62,904 nucleotides of DNA from Prochlorococcus sp. AG-436-O11 (GTDB lineage Bacteria > Cyanobacteriota > Cyanobacteriia > PCC-6307 > Cyanobiaceae): assembly GCA_003212535.1 (NCBI GenBank), contig QCPO01000007.1:1-62904 (forward strand). Reading direction: 5' to 3'. A program made the translations under genes and the position numbers. The notes below the pieces were generated by a model that was given only the letters and a program-made list of their open reading frames with translations, was not told the origin of the DNA and made no database searches. The first letter of the stretch is position 1, and every line of letters starts with the position of its first letter. Shown in pieces: positions 35,444-47,228 of this stretch.

Positions 35444-37219
35444 TCAATAGTGATTTCCAACTTTCCTGTGATGGACAGCTGTTTTACACGACAAATCTGA
35501 AACATTACCATTTTCAACGATACCGTAAATAATCCAATGATCTGGAGTTTCTAATCTGGAACTGACTTTACAATCTAAAAATGCGAGAGAATCAGAAAGA
35601 ACTGGCCCACCTTCTGCAATATTGCTAATTACATCTACATCCGCAAATCTATCAGCTCCAGGGGCGAATCTCTTTAAAAAATGTCTAAACATTTTTTGAT
35701 AGTTGTCTTCTCGCAATATATTAACAACAAAACCTTCGCCAACTTGCATGTAAGATTCAATAGCTCTATCTTTTGCTACTGCAACTGTAATGCCCGGTGG
35801 AGAAAAACTTGCTTGACTAATCCAACTTGCGACCATTGCACTTTGTCTAAACGTTGATCCTTCGCCTTGGCTTGCTGTAACTACGTATAATCCGCCACTT
35901 AATCTACCTAAAGCTTTATCTAAGTTTGAATCAAGGCTCTTCATGGAGGCAATATTTTTCTTTTTATTGATCAATTGCCCTAAGTCAGTTCCAGCTTCTT
36001 CGAATTGTTGATAAATAATTGGATCAGGTATAGTTTTAACTCTTAAAGGGGAAAAAGCTTCTTTTTGGCCTAGTTCTCTTAACTTATTAGCTAAAGAATC
36101 TATTGGCTCATCATTTCCGCCAAATGCATCATAAACAGCTGTAAATTGTTTAGGTTTTAATGCGGCAAACAGAGTGCCAAGTGATTCTTTTAATTCATTA
36201 TCTGAATCAACTGGCCATGTTGGTATGACTACTGCTTTGGATGCAGAAATTAAACCTGTTAATTCCTGAGAATCGGAAGATCTTATATCAATTAATTGCA
36301 CCTGAGCATCTGCTTTGCTTATCCCATGGGAAATAGCTTGGCTTAGTCGATCACAATATCCATAATCGCTTATGTAGCATACAGATACAAATTCGCTTCC
36401 TTTACTTTTATTACTACTCCATTCTAGATACTTTTCTTTCCAAAATTTAACTTGATTTTGAAGCAGAGGCCCATGACCAACGGCTATTGCTTTTAGTTCA
36501 GGTAGTTTATCTATTCTTTTAATTGCTTGTAGAACGCTTCTGGCGTTCGGGCCCATTAGGCAGTCGTAATAAAAACGAAAATCATCATATATTTCTTTTT
36601 GATCAGTGTCAAAAAACTCTTCGGAGCAATAATGTAGTCCAAATGCATCGCAGGTGTATAGAACATTAGTGCTTTGATCGTATGAGAAAATTGTATCTGG
36701 CCAATGTAAATTTGGTGCGCTTATGAATTCAATATTATGCTCTAATCCGCTATTCGGATTAATTCCAAGATTTAGAAATTCTCCACTCTTAACTTCTAGA
36801 TGTTTGAAGGGAATATGTATTTGATCCTCAATGAATTTAAGAGCTAATTTTGATCCTACTACAGTAATATTTTCATTTAAGCCTAAAAGCTTGCCTATTA
36901 GGCCAGAATGATCAGGTTCTGTATGGCTTGTAATTAGATAATCAATTTCTTGAGGGTTAACCTGTTTAACTAATTCTGCAAGCCATAATGTTTCGAACTT
37001 CGCATGACTTGTATCAATAATTGCTAGTTTTTGACCTTTAATAATGAAACTATTGTAAGTAGTTCCGTTTCTTAACCCAAATTCGATATCAAATCTACTT
37101 CGATCCCAATCCAAAGATCTTATAGCACAAGAATCCTTAGCAAATTGTTGAGATTGAACTGACAACCTGTTATTTTTTTGTGCCAAATTTGATTTACATG
37201 TCTGGGCAGAGGCTATCAT
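35444..37219 (-). CDS. flv3: Flavodiiron protein, Flv3 type (canonical diiron site)
   Basis: A 591-residue flavodiiron protein with the diiron ligands intact: HTEPDH (HxExDH), the histidine in NLHWPDT, the bridging aspartate in TCDAFG and the distal histidine in VGHGPLL. The flavodoxin domain begins near VSVCYISDYGYCDRLSQA and the flavin reductase domain ends AVHHRKVGNHY. With Flv1 it reduces oxygen to water with electrons from photosystem I. It lies upstream of flv1 on the same strand. In the related Prochlorococcus genomes I recall, the two are adjacent; here 1.3 kb separates them. Confidence 0.94.
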   Translation of the reverse strand: MIASAQTCKSNLAQKNNRLSVQSQQFAKDSCAIRSLDWDRSRFDIEFGLRNGTTYNSFIIKGQKLAIIDTSHAKFETLWLAELVKQVNPQEIDYLITSHTEPDHSGLIGKLLGLNENITVVGSKLALKFIEDQIHIPFKHLEVKSGEFLNLGINPNSGLEHNIEFISAPNLHWPDTIFSYDQSTNVLYTCDAFGLHYCSEEFFDTDQKEIYDDFRFYYDCLMGPNARSVLQAIKRIDKLPELKAIAVGHGPLLQNQVKFWKEKYLEWSSNKSKGSEFVSVCYISDYGYCDRLSQAISHGISKADAQVQLIDIRSSDSQELTGLISASKAVVIPTWPVDSDNELKESLGTLFAALKPKQFTAVYDAFGGNDEPIDSLANKLRELGQKEAFSPLRVKTIPDPIIYQQFEEAGTDLGQLINKKKNIASMKSLDSNLDKALGRLSGGLYVVTASQGEGSTFRQSAMVASWISQASFSPPGITVAVAKDRAIESYMQVGEGFVVNILREDNYQKMFRHFLKRFAPGADRFADVDVISNIAEGGPVLSDSLAFLDCKVSSRLETPDHWIIYGIVENGNVSDLSCKTAVHHRKVGNHY

Positions 37220-37339
37220 AGAATAATCCGCTTTATAAATTAACTTTAGTTATATAGAATATAAATCCGCGTGATTATTTTTGTGAAATAATGGAAATTA
37301 CGCTATTTTTTAATTTTTGCTCTTTATTATTCTGGATAA

Positions 37340-40000
37340 ATGACATCTCAACTAATTAAAAAAATAATTACTGGAGATGAGATAAGAAATGCATTTTTAA
37401 ATTTTTATAATGAAAAATCTCATAAAATCATTCCAAGTGCATCTTTAATTCCAGATGACCCTACGGTTATGCTCACAATTGCTGGAATGCTACCTTTTAA
37501 ATCAGTTTTTTTAGGTTTAAAAGAAAGACCTTCAGAAAGGGCTACTTCTAGTCAAAAGTGCATAAGAACAAACGATATAGAAAATGTAGGTGTTACAGCT
37601 AGACACCACACTTTCTTTGAGATGCTTGGTAATTTCTCTTTTGGAGATTATTTTAAACAAGAGGCAATTCAGTGGGCCTGGGAATTAGTTCATAATATTT
37701 ACCGACTTTCTGCTGAAAATATAATTGTGAGTGTCTTTCACGAAGACGAAGAGACGGAAAGGATTTGGAGAGAAGAAATTGGTATTCATCCAGATAGGAT
37801 AATTAAACTTGGTGAAAAAGATAATTTTTGGTCTTCAGGAAAAACAGGTCCATGTGGCCCTTGTTCAGAACTTTATTACGATTTTAATCCTCAAAAAGGC
37901 CTTCAAAATATTGATTTAGAAGATGGAGATCGTTTTATAGAATTTTATAATCTTGTATTTATGCAATATAATCGCGACTCTGATGGTAAATTGACAGATT
38001 TAAAATGTAAAAATATTGATACAGGAATGGGTCTTGAGAGAATGGCCCAAATATTGCAAAAGAAGAAAAATAATTATGAGACGGATTTGATTTTTCCTAT
38101 TATTCAAAAGGCTTCTGAGCTTGCAAATATTGACTATTTTTCTTCAGAAGAAAAAACCAAAATTTCTTTAAAAATTATTGGAGATCATACAAGAGCAGTT
38201 ATACACTTAATCTCTGACGGAGTATTAGCAAGCAATCTGGGAAGAGGATACATATTAAGAAGACTCATTAGAAGAATGGTCAGACATGGGAGATTATTAG
38301 GTATAAAAAATGAATTTTTGTCGAAAATTGCTTCTGTGGGGATTCAGTTAATGCAAAAGAATTATCCAGATTTAAAACATAATATTGATTTAATATTGAG
38401 TGAGATAAAAATTGAAGAAGTAAGATTTAGAGAAACACTAGATAGAGGAGAGAAATTACTAGATGAGTTAGTTTCTTCAGGGCAGAAATTAATTACTGGC
38501 TTTAAAGCTTTTGAACTTTATGATACTTATGGATTCCCTTTAGAACTCACAGTAGAAATTGCTCAAGAAAATAGTATCGATGTAGATGTTAAAGGTTTTG
38601 AGAAGGAAATGTATGCACAAAAAGAGAGAGCTAAAGCTGCTACAAGTAATATTGATTTAACACTCGAGGGATCATTAGAACGTGAAATAGACTTATTTCC
38701 TCAAACTGTTTTCACTGGTTATGATGCACTTTTATCGGAAGCAGAAATAAAGGGTGTATTTCTGGATTCAACCTTAGTTAAGCAAGCAAGTGAAGGTCAG
38801 AAAGTTTTAATTGTTCTTGATCAGACTTCTTTTTATGGAGAATCTGGTGGTCAAGTTGGTGATATTGGATCGATATTCTCAAAAGACCTAGAGGTCTTTG
38901 TTGATAACGTCATTCGTAAGAAAAATGTTTTCCTACATTATGGATTAGTCAAAAAAGGGATATTGAATATTGGACAAAAAGTTAAAACTAAGGTTAACGC
39001 TGCCAATAGAGCTAAGGCTGCGGCGAATCATACCGCTACCCATTTGTTGCAATCTGCTCTCAAAACAGTAGTTAATGAAAGTGTTGGACAAAAAGGTTCA
39101 TTAGTTGCGTTTAATAAATTACGATTTGATTTCAATTCGTCTCATCCTATTTCTAAAGATCAACTTTCTAAAGTTGAGACTCTCGTGAATTCTTGGATTA
39201 TGGAAAACCATTCTCTTAACATTAAAAACATGGCTAAGAGTGAGGCTCTCGAAAAAGGGGCAGTTGCGATGTTTGGAGAGAAATATGATGAAGAAGTAAG
39301 GGTAGTTGACGTTCCAGGAGTATCGATGGAACTATGTGGTGGAACACATGTTAAAACTACATCTGAATTAGGTTGTTTCAAAATAATTAGTGAAGAAGGA
39401 ATCTCAGCCGGTGTAAGAAGAATCGAAGCATTATCTGGGCAGTCAGCCTTTGACTATTTTAATGATAGAAATTCTTTAGTAAATCAACTAAGTGATTTAT
39501 TAAAAGCAAATCCTACCCAACTCTTTGATAGGGTTAATTATTTGCAATCAGAGCTTATAAAGAAGAATAAAGAGATACAAAAAATGAAAGATGAAATTGC
39601 ATATTTTAAATATTCTTCTCTAAGTTCCTCTGCAGAAAAAATAAATTCTTTTGCAATATTAGTAAGTCAGATTGATGGCTTAGATGGAAATTCTCTGCAA
39701 TCGGCGGCGCTAAATTTAACTACTCAGTTAGGTGATAAAGCTCTAGTCATTCTTGGGGGAATACCAAGTCGAGAAAATAGTAAGTTGTTATTTGTAGTCT
39801 CCCTTGGAGATGCTGTAGTAAAAATAGGATTTCATGCAGGGAAATTAATTAACGAAATTGCAAGGATTTGTTCTGGAGGCGGAGGAGGAAAACCTAATAT
39901 TGCCCAAGCAGGTGCTAAAGATATTGACAAATTAAATGATGCTTTAGATTATGCAAAAAATCATTTGAAGCAAAACCTAGAAAGTTATTCTGATAAATAG
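37340..40000 (+). CDS. alaS: Alanyl-tRNA synthetase
   Basis: AlaS charges tRNA-Ala. The 886-residue protein is full length: catalytic core with [20 protein letters not shown], the tRNA-recognition region, an editing domain with the zinc motif NHTATHLLQ and CGGTH, and a C-terminal oligomerisation part with [16 protein letters not shown]. The last 16 bp overlap the convergent speA gene. Confidence 0.98.
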   Translation: MTSQLIKKIITGDEIRNAFLNFYNEKSHKIIPSASLIPDDPTVMLTIAGMLPFKSVFLGLKERPSERATSSQKCIRTNDIENVGVTARHHTFFEMLGNFSFGDYFKQEAIQWAWELVHNIYRLSAENIIVSVFHEDEETERIWREEIGIHPDRIIKLGEKDNFWSSGKTGPCGPCSELYYDFNPQKGLQNIDLEDGDRFIEFYNLVFMQYNRDSDGKLTDLKCKNIDTGMGLERMAQILQKKKNNYETDLIFPIIQKASELANIDYFSSEEKTKISLKIIGDHTRAVIHLISDGVLASNLGRGYILRRLIRRMVRHGRLLGIKNEFLSKIASVGIQLMQKNYPDLKHNIDLILSEIKIEEVRFRETLDRGEKLLDELVSSGQKLITGFKAFELYDTYGFPLELTVEIAQENSIDVDVKGFEKEMYAQKERAKAATSNIDLTLEGSLEREIDLFPQTVFTGYDALLSEAEIKGVFLDSTLVKQASEGQKVLIVLDQTSFYGESGGQVGDIGSIFSKDLEVFVDNVIRKKNVFLHYGLVKKGILNIGQKVKTKVNAANRAKAAANHTATHLLQSALKTVVNESVGQKGSLVAFNKLRFDFNSSHPISKDQLSKVETLVNSWIMENHSLNIKNMAKSEALEKGAVAMFGEKYDEEVRVVDVPGVSMELCGGTHVKTTSELGCFKIISEEGISAGVRRIEALSGQSAFDYFNDRNSLVNQLSDLLKANPTQLFDRVNYLQSELIKKNKEIQKMKDEIAYFKYSSLSSSAEKINSFAILVSQIDGLDGNSLQSAALNLTTQLGDKALVILGGIPSRENSKLLFVVSLGDAVVKIGFHAGKLINEIARICSGGGGGKPNIAQAGAKDIDKLNDALDYAKNHLKQNLESYSDK

Positions 40001-41931
40001 CTGCTGTTTCTTAGACTTGTCTCGATTTGGCTAATTAATTTTCTTGCTTCTTCAATAGTTAAATGCTTTTGATCAATGGCTGATTCAGTATTAATTCTTA
40101 TAGATTCCACTAGAGAATCTGAATCGTAATCTAGTAATTGTAAAATTTCAGATTTGCTATCCTCTTTAATAATATTTTTAACCTTATATGAATTATCTTG
40201 ATTTATATCAATATGAATAACATTTGTATTTCCAAATAAATTATGGAAGTTTCCCAATGCCTCTTGATATGCTCCTGTCATAAAAATTCCTATTAGATAA
40301 TCTTTATTTGGTTCTGGTTTATGTAGATTTAGTAGTGATTTAATTTTCCCATTATCAATAAAACTATTTAGTTTTCCGTCTGAATCACAAGTTAAATCGG
40401 CAAAGTTACCTTTACAGAATGGCTCTTCTAAATGCCTATGTATTGGAATTGTCGGAAAAATTTGGTTAATTGCCCAGCTATCAGGAATAGATTTAAAGAT
40501 AGATAAATTTGCATAGTAAGTTGATGCGAGTGTTTCTGTAATCTCACATAAATCGGGATGATTTATTTCATCATTATTAAGGTTATAAGCAATTTCTTTT
40601 GCACAAGCCCATGTAAGCTCTTCAGCATGTGCTCGTTCTTCTAAATTTAAAAATCCTAATCTAAACGCGACTAGGCAATCTTCCTTGAATTTTTTTGCAT
40701 CGTTCCATAGTTCAATTATGTCAGATAAATTTACTTTTTTCTTAGTAAGTATTTTTAGCTGATTGAAAGTTTCAAGTAGATTTGCAATGATTAATGATTG
40801 GGGGTTTTTGTTAAATACTTTTATTTGGGAACTTAGATCGCTTGTACCTAAAACATTAAAAATTAAAACTGAACAATGACTAATTATTGCTCTTCCGCTT
40901 TCTGAGACTATGGTTGGATGTTCTATATTATTTGACTGACATGAATCTTTGATTGTCGCAATTACATCGTTAGCATAATTTTGAAGAGAATAGTTTGTAG
41001 AAGTGCTAGAGGAAGTTTTCGTTCCATCGAAATCTATCCCCAATCCTCCTCCAACGTCGATATATTTCATTGGGGCTCCTAGTTTGCATAATTCAACATA
41101 TATCTGACTAGCTTCTTGTAATGCGTCTTTGATCACAGCAATATCACTTATTTGACTTCCTATATGAAAATGAAGTAATTTCATTTCGTTTATAAGATTT
41201 GCTTCTTTAAGTTCTTTTATAGTTGACATAATTTCTGGAATGGATAACCCAAATTTTGAATTATCTCCCACAGATTTACTCCACCTACCACTGCTTTTAC
41301 TTGATAACTTTGCTCTAATTCCTAGCAAAGGGGTTGCGTTAAGATTCTGAACTGCTTTAATAATTCTTTTGACCTCATCTCTTTGTTCAATGACTATTAT
41401 TGGCTTTTTACCGAGTTTTCTGGCTAATGTAGCAACCTCAATATATTTTTTATCTTTATATCCGTTGCATATCAATAATGAGTTTTGATTTTGAAGGAGA
41501 GCAAGGCCAATTAATAATTCTGATTTACTGCCTACTTCTAAACCAAAATTCCATGGGCTTCCAAACTCTATTATCTTTTCAAGTACATTTTTCTGCTGAT
41601 TGCATTTGACAGGAAAAACACCTTGATAAATATTTTTATATCTATAAGTTTCTATTGCTTTTGAGAAAGCCTCATGCAATTCAGTAATTCGATCTTTCAA
41701 GATATCGTTAAATCTTATTATTAATGGCGTATTGATTTCTCGACTTTTGAGTTCTTTGACAAGCTTAAAAAGATCGATTGTTTTTGCTGAGTTTTTTGAT
41801 GGAGTTACTGAGATATTTCCTTTGGAATTGATAGAAAAATATTTATCCCCCCACTTATCAATGTTGTAAGTAGCAATACTATTTTCTATAGTCCAATTTT
41901 TATTTGATTTTTTTAGCTCAAAATTGGTCAA
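39985..41931 (-). CDS. speA: Biosynthetic arginine decarboxylase
   Basis: SpeA decarboxylates arginine to agmatine, the first step to polyamines. The 648-residue PLP enzyme shows the PLP lysine in FPVKCNQQK near residue 103, [28 protein letters not shown] and the conserved PIHRHLEEP and [17 protein letters not shown] segments. No other polyamine gene is next to it. The distance to ndk is 122 bp, with the starts divergent. Confidence 0.96.
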   Translation of the reverse strand: MTNFELKKSNKNWTIENSIATYNIDKWGDKYFSINSKGNISVTPSKNSAKTIDLFKLVKELKSREINTPLIIRFNDILKDRITELHEAFSKAIETYRYKNIYQGVFPVKCNQQKNVLEKIIEFGSPWNFGLEVGSKSELLIGLALLQNQNSLLICNGYKDKKYIEVATLARKLGKKPIIVIEQRDEVKRIIKAVQNLNATPLLGIRAKLSSKSSGRWSKSVGDNSKFGLSIPEIMSTIKELKEANLINEMKLLHFHIGSQISDIAVIKDALQEASQIYVELCKLGAPMKYIDVGGGLGIDFDGTKTSSSTSTNYSLQNYANDVIATIKDSCQSNNIEHPTIVSESGRAIISHCSVLIFNVLGTSDLSSQIKVFNKNPQSLIIANLLETFNQLKILTKKKVNLSDIIELWNDAKKFKEDCLVAFRLGFLNLEERAHAEELTWACAKEIAYNLNNDEINHPDLCEITETLASTYYANLSIFKSIPDSWAINQIFPTIPIHRHLEEPFCKGNFADLTCDSDGKLNSFIDNGKIKSLLNLHKPEPNKDYLIGIFMTGAYQEALGNFHNLFGNTNVIHIDINQDNSYKVKNIIKEDSKSEILQLLDYDSDSLVESIRINTESAIDQKHLTIEEARKLISQIETSLRNSSYLSE

Positions 41932-42053
41932 TTTATGTCTTAGTAATTTAGAAATGTTTTTGAAAATAACTCAAAACAATATCTTTTATTTTAATTATTA
42001 CTTGCCAAGTTACCACCTAAAAGATGAATATACATAGAGTGATAATTAATTAA

Positions 42054-42512
42054 ATGACAAAAGAGAGAACGTTTGTGGCAATTAAACCAGACGGAGTTCA
42101 AAGAGGATATATTGCTGAGATTATTGGTAGATTTGAAAAAAAAGGATTTAAATTGGTTGGTCTAAAGCAGTTAATTCCATCAAAAGAGCTTGCTAAGAAT
42201 CATTATGGAGTCCATAGGGAGAGACCTTTTTTTAATGATTTAGTAGATTTCATTTCAAGTGGTCCAGTCGTGGCAATGGTTTGGGAAGGTGAAGGAGTGA
42301 TTTTGAGTGCTCGAAAATTAATAGGTTCTACAAAACCTCTTGATGCTGAGCCTGGAACAATAAGAGGAGATCTCGCGGTAGATATAGGCAGGAATATAAT
42401 TCATGGTTCAGATGGAGAAGAAACTGCAAAATTTGAAATTAATTTATGGTTTAACCGAGATGAACTATGTGAATGGCAAACTTCTGATGCAAAATGGCGT
42501 TCTGAAAATTAA
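42054..42512 (+). CDS. ndk: Nucleoside diphosphate kinase
   Basis: Ndk balances nucleoside triphosphate pools. The 152-residue protein contains [15 protein letters not shown] and the catalytic histidine in [10 protein letters not shown] near residue 117. Length and motifs are standard. It ends 4 bp before the convergent thiO. Confidence 0.98.
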   Translation: MTKERTFVAIKPDGVQRGYIAEIIGRFEKKGFKLVGLKQLIPSKELAKNHYGVHRERPFFNDLVDFISSGPVVAMVWEGEGVILSARKLIGSTKPLDAEPGTIRGDLAVDIGRNIIHGSDGEETAKFEINLWFNRDELCEWQTSDAKWRSEN

Positions 42513-42516
42513 AAAT

Positions 42517-43626
42517 TTATATCTCAAATCTTTTTAAACTAAATTTTTCTAAAAACCTTATTTCAAGATCTGTGAGGGTTTTATCTTGAATAAATTTAAA
42601 AATAATATCACTTGTTATTGCAGAGAATAGAACTCCATTTCTGTAATGACCGGTAGCTAGAAAAAGATTTTCTATCTCAGACTTGCCAATAATTGGTTTT
42701 AAGTCAGGTGTACATGGTCTAAATCCCCACCAATGTTCCATTTGTGGCCAATTCATAGCCTCAGGTAACAAAGACCTAATACCTTCCTGCAGTTGATTTA
42801 TGCCATTAGGAGTGTTTCCTTGATCAAATTCTGCATCTTTTTCAACTGTTGCCCCCACTACAACTAGTCCGTCATCACGAGGTACTAAGTAGATATCTGG
42901 ACCGAAAAGAACTCTTTTAAGAAAATTTGAGGGACCTTGTATTGATAGCATTTGTCCCTTTACTGGAAAGACTGGAATTTTATTTAAAACTTTTTTACTC
43001 CAAGCGCCACTGCATAAAATTGCTTTTTCACATCTAATATCTTTAAGTTCTCCTGTCGCATTTAAGACTTTTGCACCAATAATTTTGTTTTTATCTATTG
43101 TTAAATCCTTAACTTCTGATCCTTCTTGAAATTTGACTCCATGAAGGGAGCATGCACGTTCAAGTGCACGCATCAGTCTTCTTCTATTATCTATCTGACC
43201 ATCCTGATCAAAAACTAATCCATGTTGCCAAATAGAATTTATTCCATTAATTTCATTTTTAAGATCTTTTTGATTTAAATATTTGCCATATTTATAAGTT
43301 GGAAATTCTTTAAGATCTTTTATATTTTTAAAAGGTACTATTATTCCACATTTCCTTAAACCACATTCAAGACCGCTATCTTTTTCAATATTTTTTATCC
43401 AATTAGGTATTAAATTTTGACTTTGTTGTCCAAATTTTAGTAATTCATCTTCTAGACCTTCAGCATGAGTCGCTAACATTCCTGCAGCCACAAACCCAGC
43501 TGATTCACTTCTGTTTTTGCTTAAAACTGAAACTTTGAAACTTTTTCTGGCAAATTCATAAGCAATAGATAATCCTATTAGTCCTCCGCCAATAATTAAA
43601 ATTGAATTTTTAGTGTTTGCTGTCAT
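42517..43626 (-). CDS. thiO: FAD-dependent glycine oxidase ThiO / D-amino acid oxidase family
   Basis: A 369-residue flavoprotein of the DadA/ThiO family with the FAD motif IIGGGLIGLSIAYEFA, VAAGMLA, the WWGFRPCTPDLKPIIG segment and GHYRNGVLFSAITSD, which match glycine oxidases. ThiO makes the iminoglycine for the thiazole ring of thiamine. In cyanobacteria it can be fused to ThiG; here it stands alone. Assignment as ThiO over other D-amino acid oxidases is by motif resemblance. Confidence 0.9.
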   Translation of the reverse strand: MTANTKNSILIIGGGLIGLSIAYEFARKSFKVSVLSKNRSESAGFVAAGMLATHAEGLEDELLKFGQQSQNLIPNWIKNIEKDSGLECGLRKCGIIVPFKNIKDLKEFPTYKYGKYLNQKDLKNEINGINSIWQHGLVFDQDGQIDNRRRLMRALERACSLHGVKFQEGSEVKDLTIDKNKIIGAKVLNATGELKDIRCEKAILCSGAWSKKVLNKIPVFPVKGQMLSIQGPSNFLKRVLFGPDIYLVPRDDGLVVVGATVEKDAEFDQGNTPNGINQLQEGIRSLLPEAMNWPQMEHWWGFRPCTPDLKPIIGKSEIENLFLATGHYRNGVLFSAITSDIIFKFIQDKTLTDLEIRFLEKFSLKRFEI

Positions 43627-43706
43627 TTAATTATTCTTATAATTTACTTATGTTTTGATCCTCTTTTACCTTATATCCAATAATATTAAGAAAGGAACAT
43701 TTAATA

Positions 43707-45179
43707 ATGAAAAAATTTGAATCTTGGGAAGCTGTAATTGGTTTGGAAACCCATGTACAGCTTAATACTAAAAGTAAAATATTTACATCTGCATCAACAG
43801 CTTTTGGCGATGCACCTAATACACATATAGATCCCGTAGTTTGTGGTCTGCCTGGTACTCTTCCAGTGTTAAATGAAACGGTTCTTGAATATGCAGTTAA
43901 AACTTCTTTAGCATTAAATTTAGATGTTGCAGAACATTGTAAATTTGATAGAAAACAATATTTTTACCCTGACCTGCCTAAAAATTATCAAATTTCGCAA
44001 TTTGATGAACCGTTAGCAGAGAATGGTTGGTTAGAAGTTGAAATTACTGAAAAGGATAAAGAAACTTATATTAAAAAAATTGGCATTGAAAGGCTGCATA
44101 TGGAGGAAGATGCTGGCAAATTAGTTCATGTGGGAAGCGACCGATTAGCTGGTTCTAAGTATTCATTAGTTGATTACAATCGCGCTGGTATAGCACTTTG
44201 TGAAATTGTAAGCAAACCAGATATTAGAACTGGTAGAGAGGCATCCGAATATGCTTCAGAGATCAGAAGAACAGTTAGATATCTTGGTGTTTCAGATGGA
44301 AATATGCAAGAGGGTTCATTAAGATGTGATGTTAATATTTCAGTTAGAAAAGGACCCAATGCACCTTTTGGGACCAAAGTCGAAATAAAGAATATGAATT
44401 CATTCTCTGCAATTCAGAAGGCGTGTGATTATGAAATTGCTAGACAAATAGAGGTTTATGAAAATGGAGGTGAAATTTATCAAGAGACTAGATTATGGGA
44501 TGAAGGTAAGCAATTAACAAAAAGTATGAGATTAAAAGAAGGGAGTAGTGACTATAGATATTTTCCGGATCCTGACTTAGGCCCAATTGAAATATCAAAA
44601 GAGCAAAAGGGAAAATGGTTTAATGAATTACCTGAACTACCCTCCAAGAAAAGAAAGAAATATGTTGAAGAATTAGGTTTATCTCCATATGATTCAAGAG
44701 TAATTTCTGATGAAATTTATATGGCAAACTTTTTTGAAGAAACAGTAGCTAATGGTGCTGAGCCAAAACTTGCATCAAATTGGGTTACAAGTGATATTGT
44801 TGGATATTTGAAAGCAAATAAACTTAGCTTTAGTGAATTAAAGCTAAGTCCTGAAAATCTTGCCGAAATGATTAATATGATTAGTGAAAATATTATTAGT
44901 GGAAAAATAGCAAAAGAAATTTTACCTGAACTAATACAAAAGAATATTTCTCCTAAAAATTTAGTTGAAGAAAAAGGATTGGCAATGATTTCTGATTCTG
45001 CAAGCATTTCGCCAATAATTGATGAACTTATTAGTGATCATCCTATTGAAGTGGAAGCATTTAGGAATGGAAAAACCAAATTACTTGGTTTCTTTGTAGG
45101 TCAACTCATGAAAAGAACTAAAGGGAAAGCAGACCCTAAACTTGCCAATAAACTCCTTTCAGAAAAATTGAATAGTTAA
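43707..45179 (+). CDS. gatB: Aspartyl/glutamyl-tRNA amidotransferase subunit B
   Basis: GatB amidates Glu-tRNA-Gln (and Asp-tRNA-Asn) as part of GatCAB. The 490-residue protein begins WEAVIGLETHVQLNTKSKIF, contains CGLPGTLPVLN and MEEDAGKLVH, and has the C-terminal YqeY-like tail. A ribosome binding site AAAGGA lies before the ATG. gatA and gatC are not in the window. Confidence 0.97.
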   Translation: MKKFESWEAVIGLETHVQLNTKSKIFTSASTAFGDAPNTHIDPVVCGLPGTLPVLNETVLEYAVKTSLALNLDVAEHCKFDRKQYFYPDLPKNYQISQFDEPLAENGWLEVEITEKDKETYIKKIGIERLHMEEDAGKLVHVGSDRLAGSKYSLVDYNRAGIALCEIVSKPDIRTGREASEYASEIRRTVRYLGVSDGNMQEGSLRCDVNISVRKGPNAPFGTKVEIKNMNSFSAIQKACDYEIARQIEVYENGGEIYQETRLWDEGKQLTKSMRLKEGSSDYRYFPDPDLGPIEISKEQKGKWFNELPELPSKKRKKYVEELGLSPYDSRVISDEIYMANFFEETVANGAEPKLASNWVTSDIVGYLKANKLSFSELKLSPENLAEMINMISENIISGKIAKEILPELIQKNISPKNLVEEKGLAMISDSASISPIIDELISDHPIEVEAFRNGKTKLLGFFVGQLMKRTKGKADPKLANKLLSEKLNS

Positions 45180-45183
45180 ATTA

Positions 45184-45795
45184 CTAAATTAGTTCTCTTA
45201 TTTTATGAATCCATTCATTTTGATTATCTGAATTATCCAAAATAACATTAGACAATTTTGTTTTTTCTTCAAAATTTAATTGAAGATTAATAATATTAAG
45301 TGCTTCTTTTTCACTAATATTATCACGTTTAATAAGTCTTTTTTTTTGAACTTCTTCTGGACATTTGACTAGCCATATTTCTGTACAAATATCTTCAAAT
45401 TTTGCTTCAAATAATAATGGTATAACTAAAAGTATTATTTGATTATCTTTGTATTGAATGCATCCTTCTATCATTTTTTCTTTGATTAGGGGATGAAGAA
45501 GTTTCTGGATCCATTTTCGATGTTTGGCATCTTCAAAAATAATTTTCTTTAATAGGTTTCTGTTTATTTCTTTTTCTGAAGAGTATTTATCTATGATTTG
45601 ATTGCCAAAATAGTCCAAGATTTTGTTATATCCTATGGTTTTTGGCTTGATTAGTTCTTTTGACAAATTATCTGCATCTAATATTGGAATTCTTTTATTT
45701 TTTCTAATGTAATTAGTTATTATTGATTTTCCACTGGCTATGCCTCCAGTAAGACCGATTCTTCTTTGATTATGTATTAATTTTGGGATGATCAT
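45184..45795 (-). CDS. coaE: Dephospho-CoA kinase
   Basis: CoaE performs the last step of coenzyme A synthesis. The 203-residue protein shows the P-loop GLTGGIASGKS near residue 13 and DADNLSKEL, PLLFEAKFE and KRDNISEKEA motifs of the family. It is convergent with gatB and divergent from argJ with 76 bp between starts. Confidence 0.95.
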   Translation of the reverse strand: MIIPKLIHNQRRIGLTGGIASGKSIITNYIRKNKRIPILDADNLSKELIKPKTIGYNKILDYFGNQIIDKYSSEKEINRNLLKKIIFEDAKHRKWIQKLLHPLIKEKMIEGCIQYKDNQIILLVIPLLFEAKFEDICTEIWLVKCPEEVQKKRLIKRDNISEKEALNIINLQLNFEEKTKLSNVILDNSDNQNEWIHKIRELI

Positions 45796-45871
45796 AAATT
45801 TAATGATAATCTAATAACTTGTTTCTTTAGTATCAAAGAATAGTTAATATGAATTTGTTTTATAAAAAAGA

Positions 45872-47110
45872 TTGAACCAGTTTGATAACAATTGGTCATT
45901 TATTACTGAAGGTGATTTAACACCTGAGGGGTTTTGTTTCGCGGGAATATCTGCAGGATTAAAAAATTCTAACAAGAAAGATTTGGCTCTTGTATTGGCT
46001 CCAGAAGGCAGTATTTGCAGTGGTAAGTTCACTCAATCAATAGTAAGGGCTTCTTGTGTAGATATTTGTGAACAAAGAATTAAAAGATCTTCAGGTCTAG
46101 TTCGAGCAATTTTGATTAATTCTGGTCAAGCAAATGCATGTACAGGTGATCTTGGAACTCAACATTGTTTAATTGCTACGGAAAAGATTTCAGAAATATT
46201 AGGCATCAAAAAAGAAGAAGTTTTAATGTGTTCAACAGGTGTAATTGGTGTCCCTATAGAAATAGATAATTTAGTAAAGAATTTACCGAAATTAGTTAGA
46301 GAGCTAAAAGTAAATAGTTTTCAAAATGCTGCCGAAGCGATCTTAACTACTGATTTGACCTTAAAAAAGGTTGCAATAGAGAGGAGTATTGAAGGTAGAA
46401 AGATAAGAATAGCGGGTTTAGCTAAAGGATCAGGAATGATTTATCCAAACATGGCTACAATGCTTGCTTTTCTTGCCTGTGATGCTGGTATTGAGAAAAA
46501 AGAATGGGACAAGATGATTTCTATTGCTGTAAAAAAATCATTTAATGCAATTTCCGTGGATGGAGAGACAAGTACTAATGATTCTTTTATTGGTATAAAT
46601 GCGGGGAAGAAAATTAATAAAGAATTTTTACCGATAATTCAATCAGGAATTGATATCGTATGTCAAAACTTGGCTAAAAATATTGCGAGAGATGGAGAGG
46701 GAGCAAATTGTTTATTAGAGGTTTTAGTTCAAGGAGCAAAAAATAATGATGATGCAATTCTTATTGCTAAATCTATATGTAATTCTGCACTGGTAAAAAC
46801 CGCAATTCATGGCTGTGATCCAAATTGGGGAAGAATTATTTCAGCCGCAGGCAATTCTGGGATTAAATTTAAACTTAATGAAGTGGATTTGTTTATAGGT
46901 GATTATCAGATTTTGAACAAAGGTAAGTTAAATCAATATAATTCTCAAAAAGTTTGTGATTATATGCAATCTAAAATGAATGGTAAATATTTAATAGAAG
47001 ATACCGTAAGAATTGAGCTTAACCTTAATTCTGGTAACGCTAAAGGTACTGCTTGGGGTTGTGATTTGTCTAAAAAGTATGTTGAAATTAATAGCGAATA
47101 TACAACTTAG
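45872..47110 (+). CDS. argJ: Bifunctional ornithine acetyltransferase / N-acetylglutamate synthase
   Basis: ArgJ recycles the acetyl group in arginine synthesis. The 412-residue precursor self-cleaves before the nucleophilic threonine of KGSGMIYPNMATMLAF, here near residue 190. Conserved TLDGETSTND-like SVDGETSTNDSF and GCDPNWGR are present. The start is TTG. An eight-codon ATG frame at 45849 ends with TGA overlapping that TTG (ATTGA), a possible coupling leader. The end is 118 bp before a small minus-strand gene. Confidence 0.96.
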   Translation: MNQFDNNWSFITEGDLTPEGFCFAGISAGLKNSNKKDLALVLAPEGSICSGKFTQSIVRASCVDICEQRIKRSSGLVRAILINSGQANACTGDLGTQHCLIATEKISEILGIKKEEVLMCSTGVIGVPIEIDNLVKNLPKLVRELKVNSFQNAAEAILTTDLTLKKVAIERSIEGRKIRIAGLAKGSGMIYPNMATMLAFLACDAGIEKKEWDKMISIAVKKSFNAISVDGETSTNDSFIGINAGKKINKEFLPIIQSGIDIVCQNLAKNIARDGEGANCLLEVLVQGAKNNDDAILIAKSICNSALVKTAIHGCDPNWGRIISAAGNSGIKFKLNEVDLFIGDYQILNKGKLNQYNSQKVCDYMQSKMNGKYLIEDTVRIELNLNSGNAKGTAWGCDLSKKYVEINSEYTT

Positions 47111-47228
47111 AATATAATTGTTTTGATCCCAATAACTTTAGGAGTATAAATAGTCTGCCCACAACGGATTAACATTAGGATAAGACTTTTTATAAATTAT
47201 TTTAAGTTCATAATTTAGTTGCAATAGA

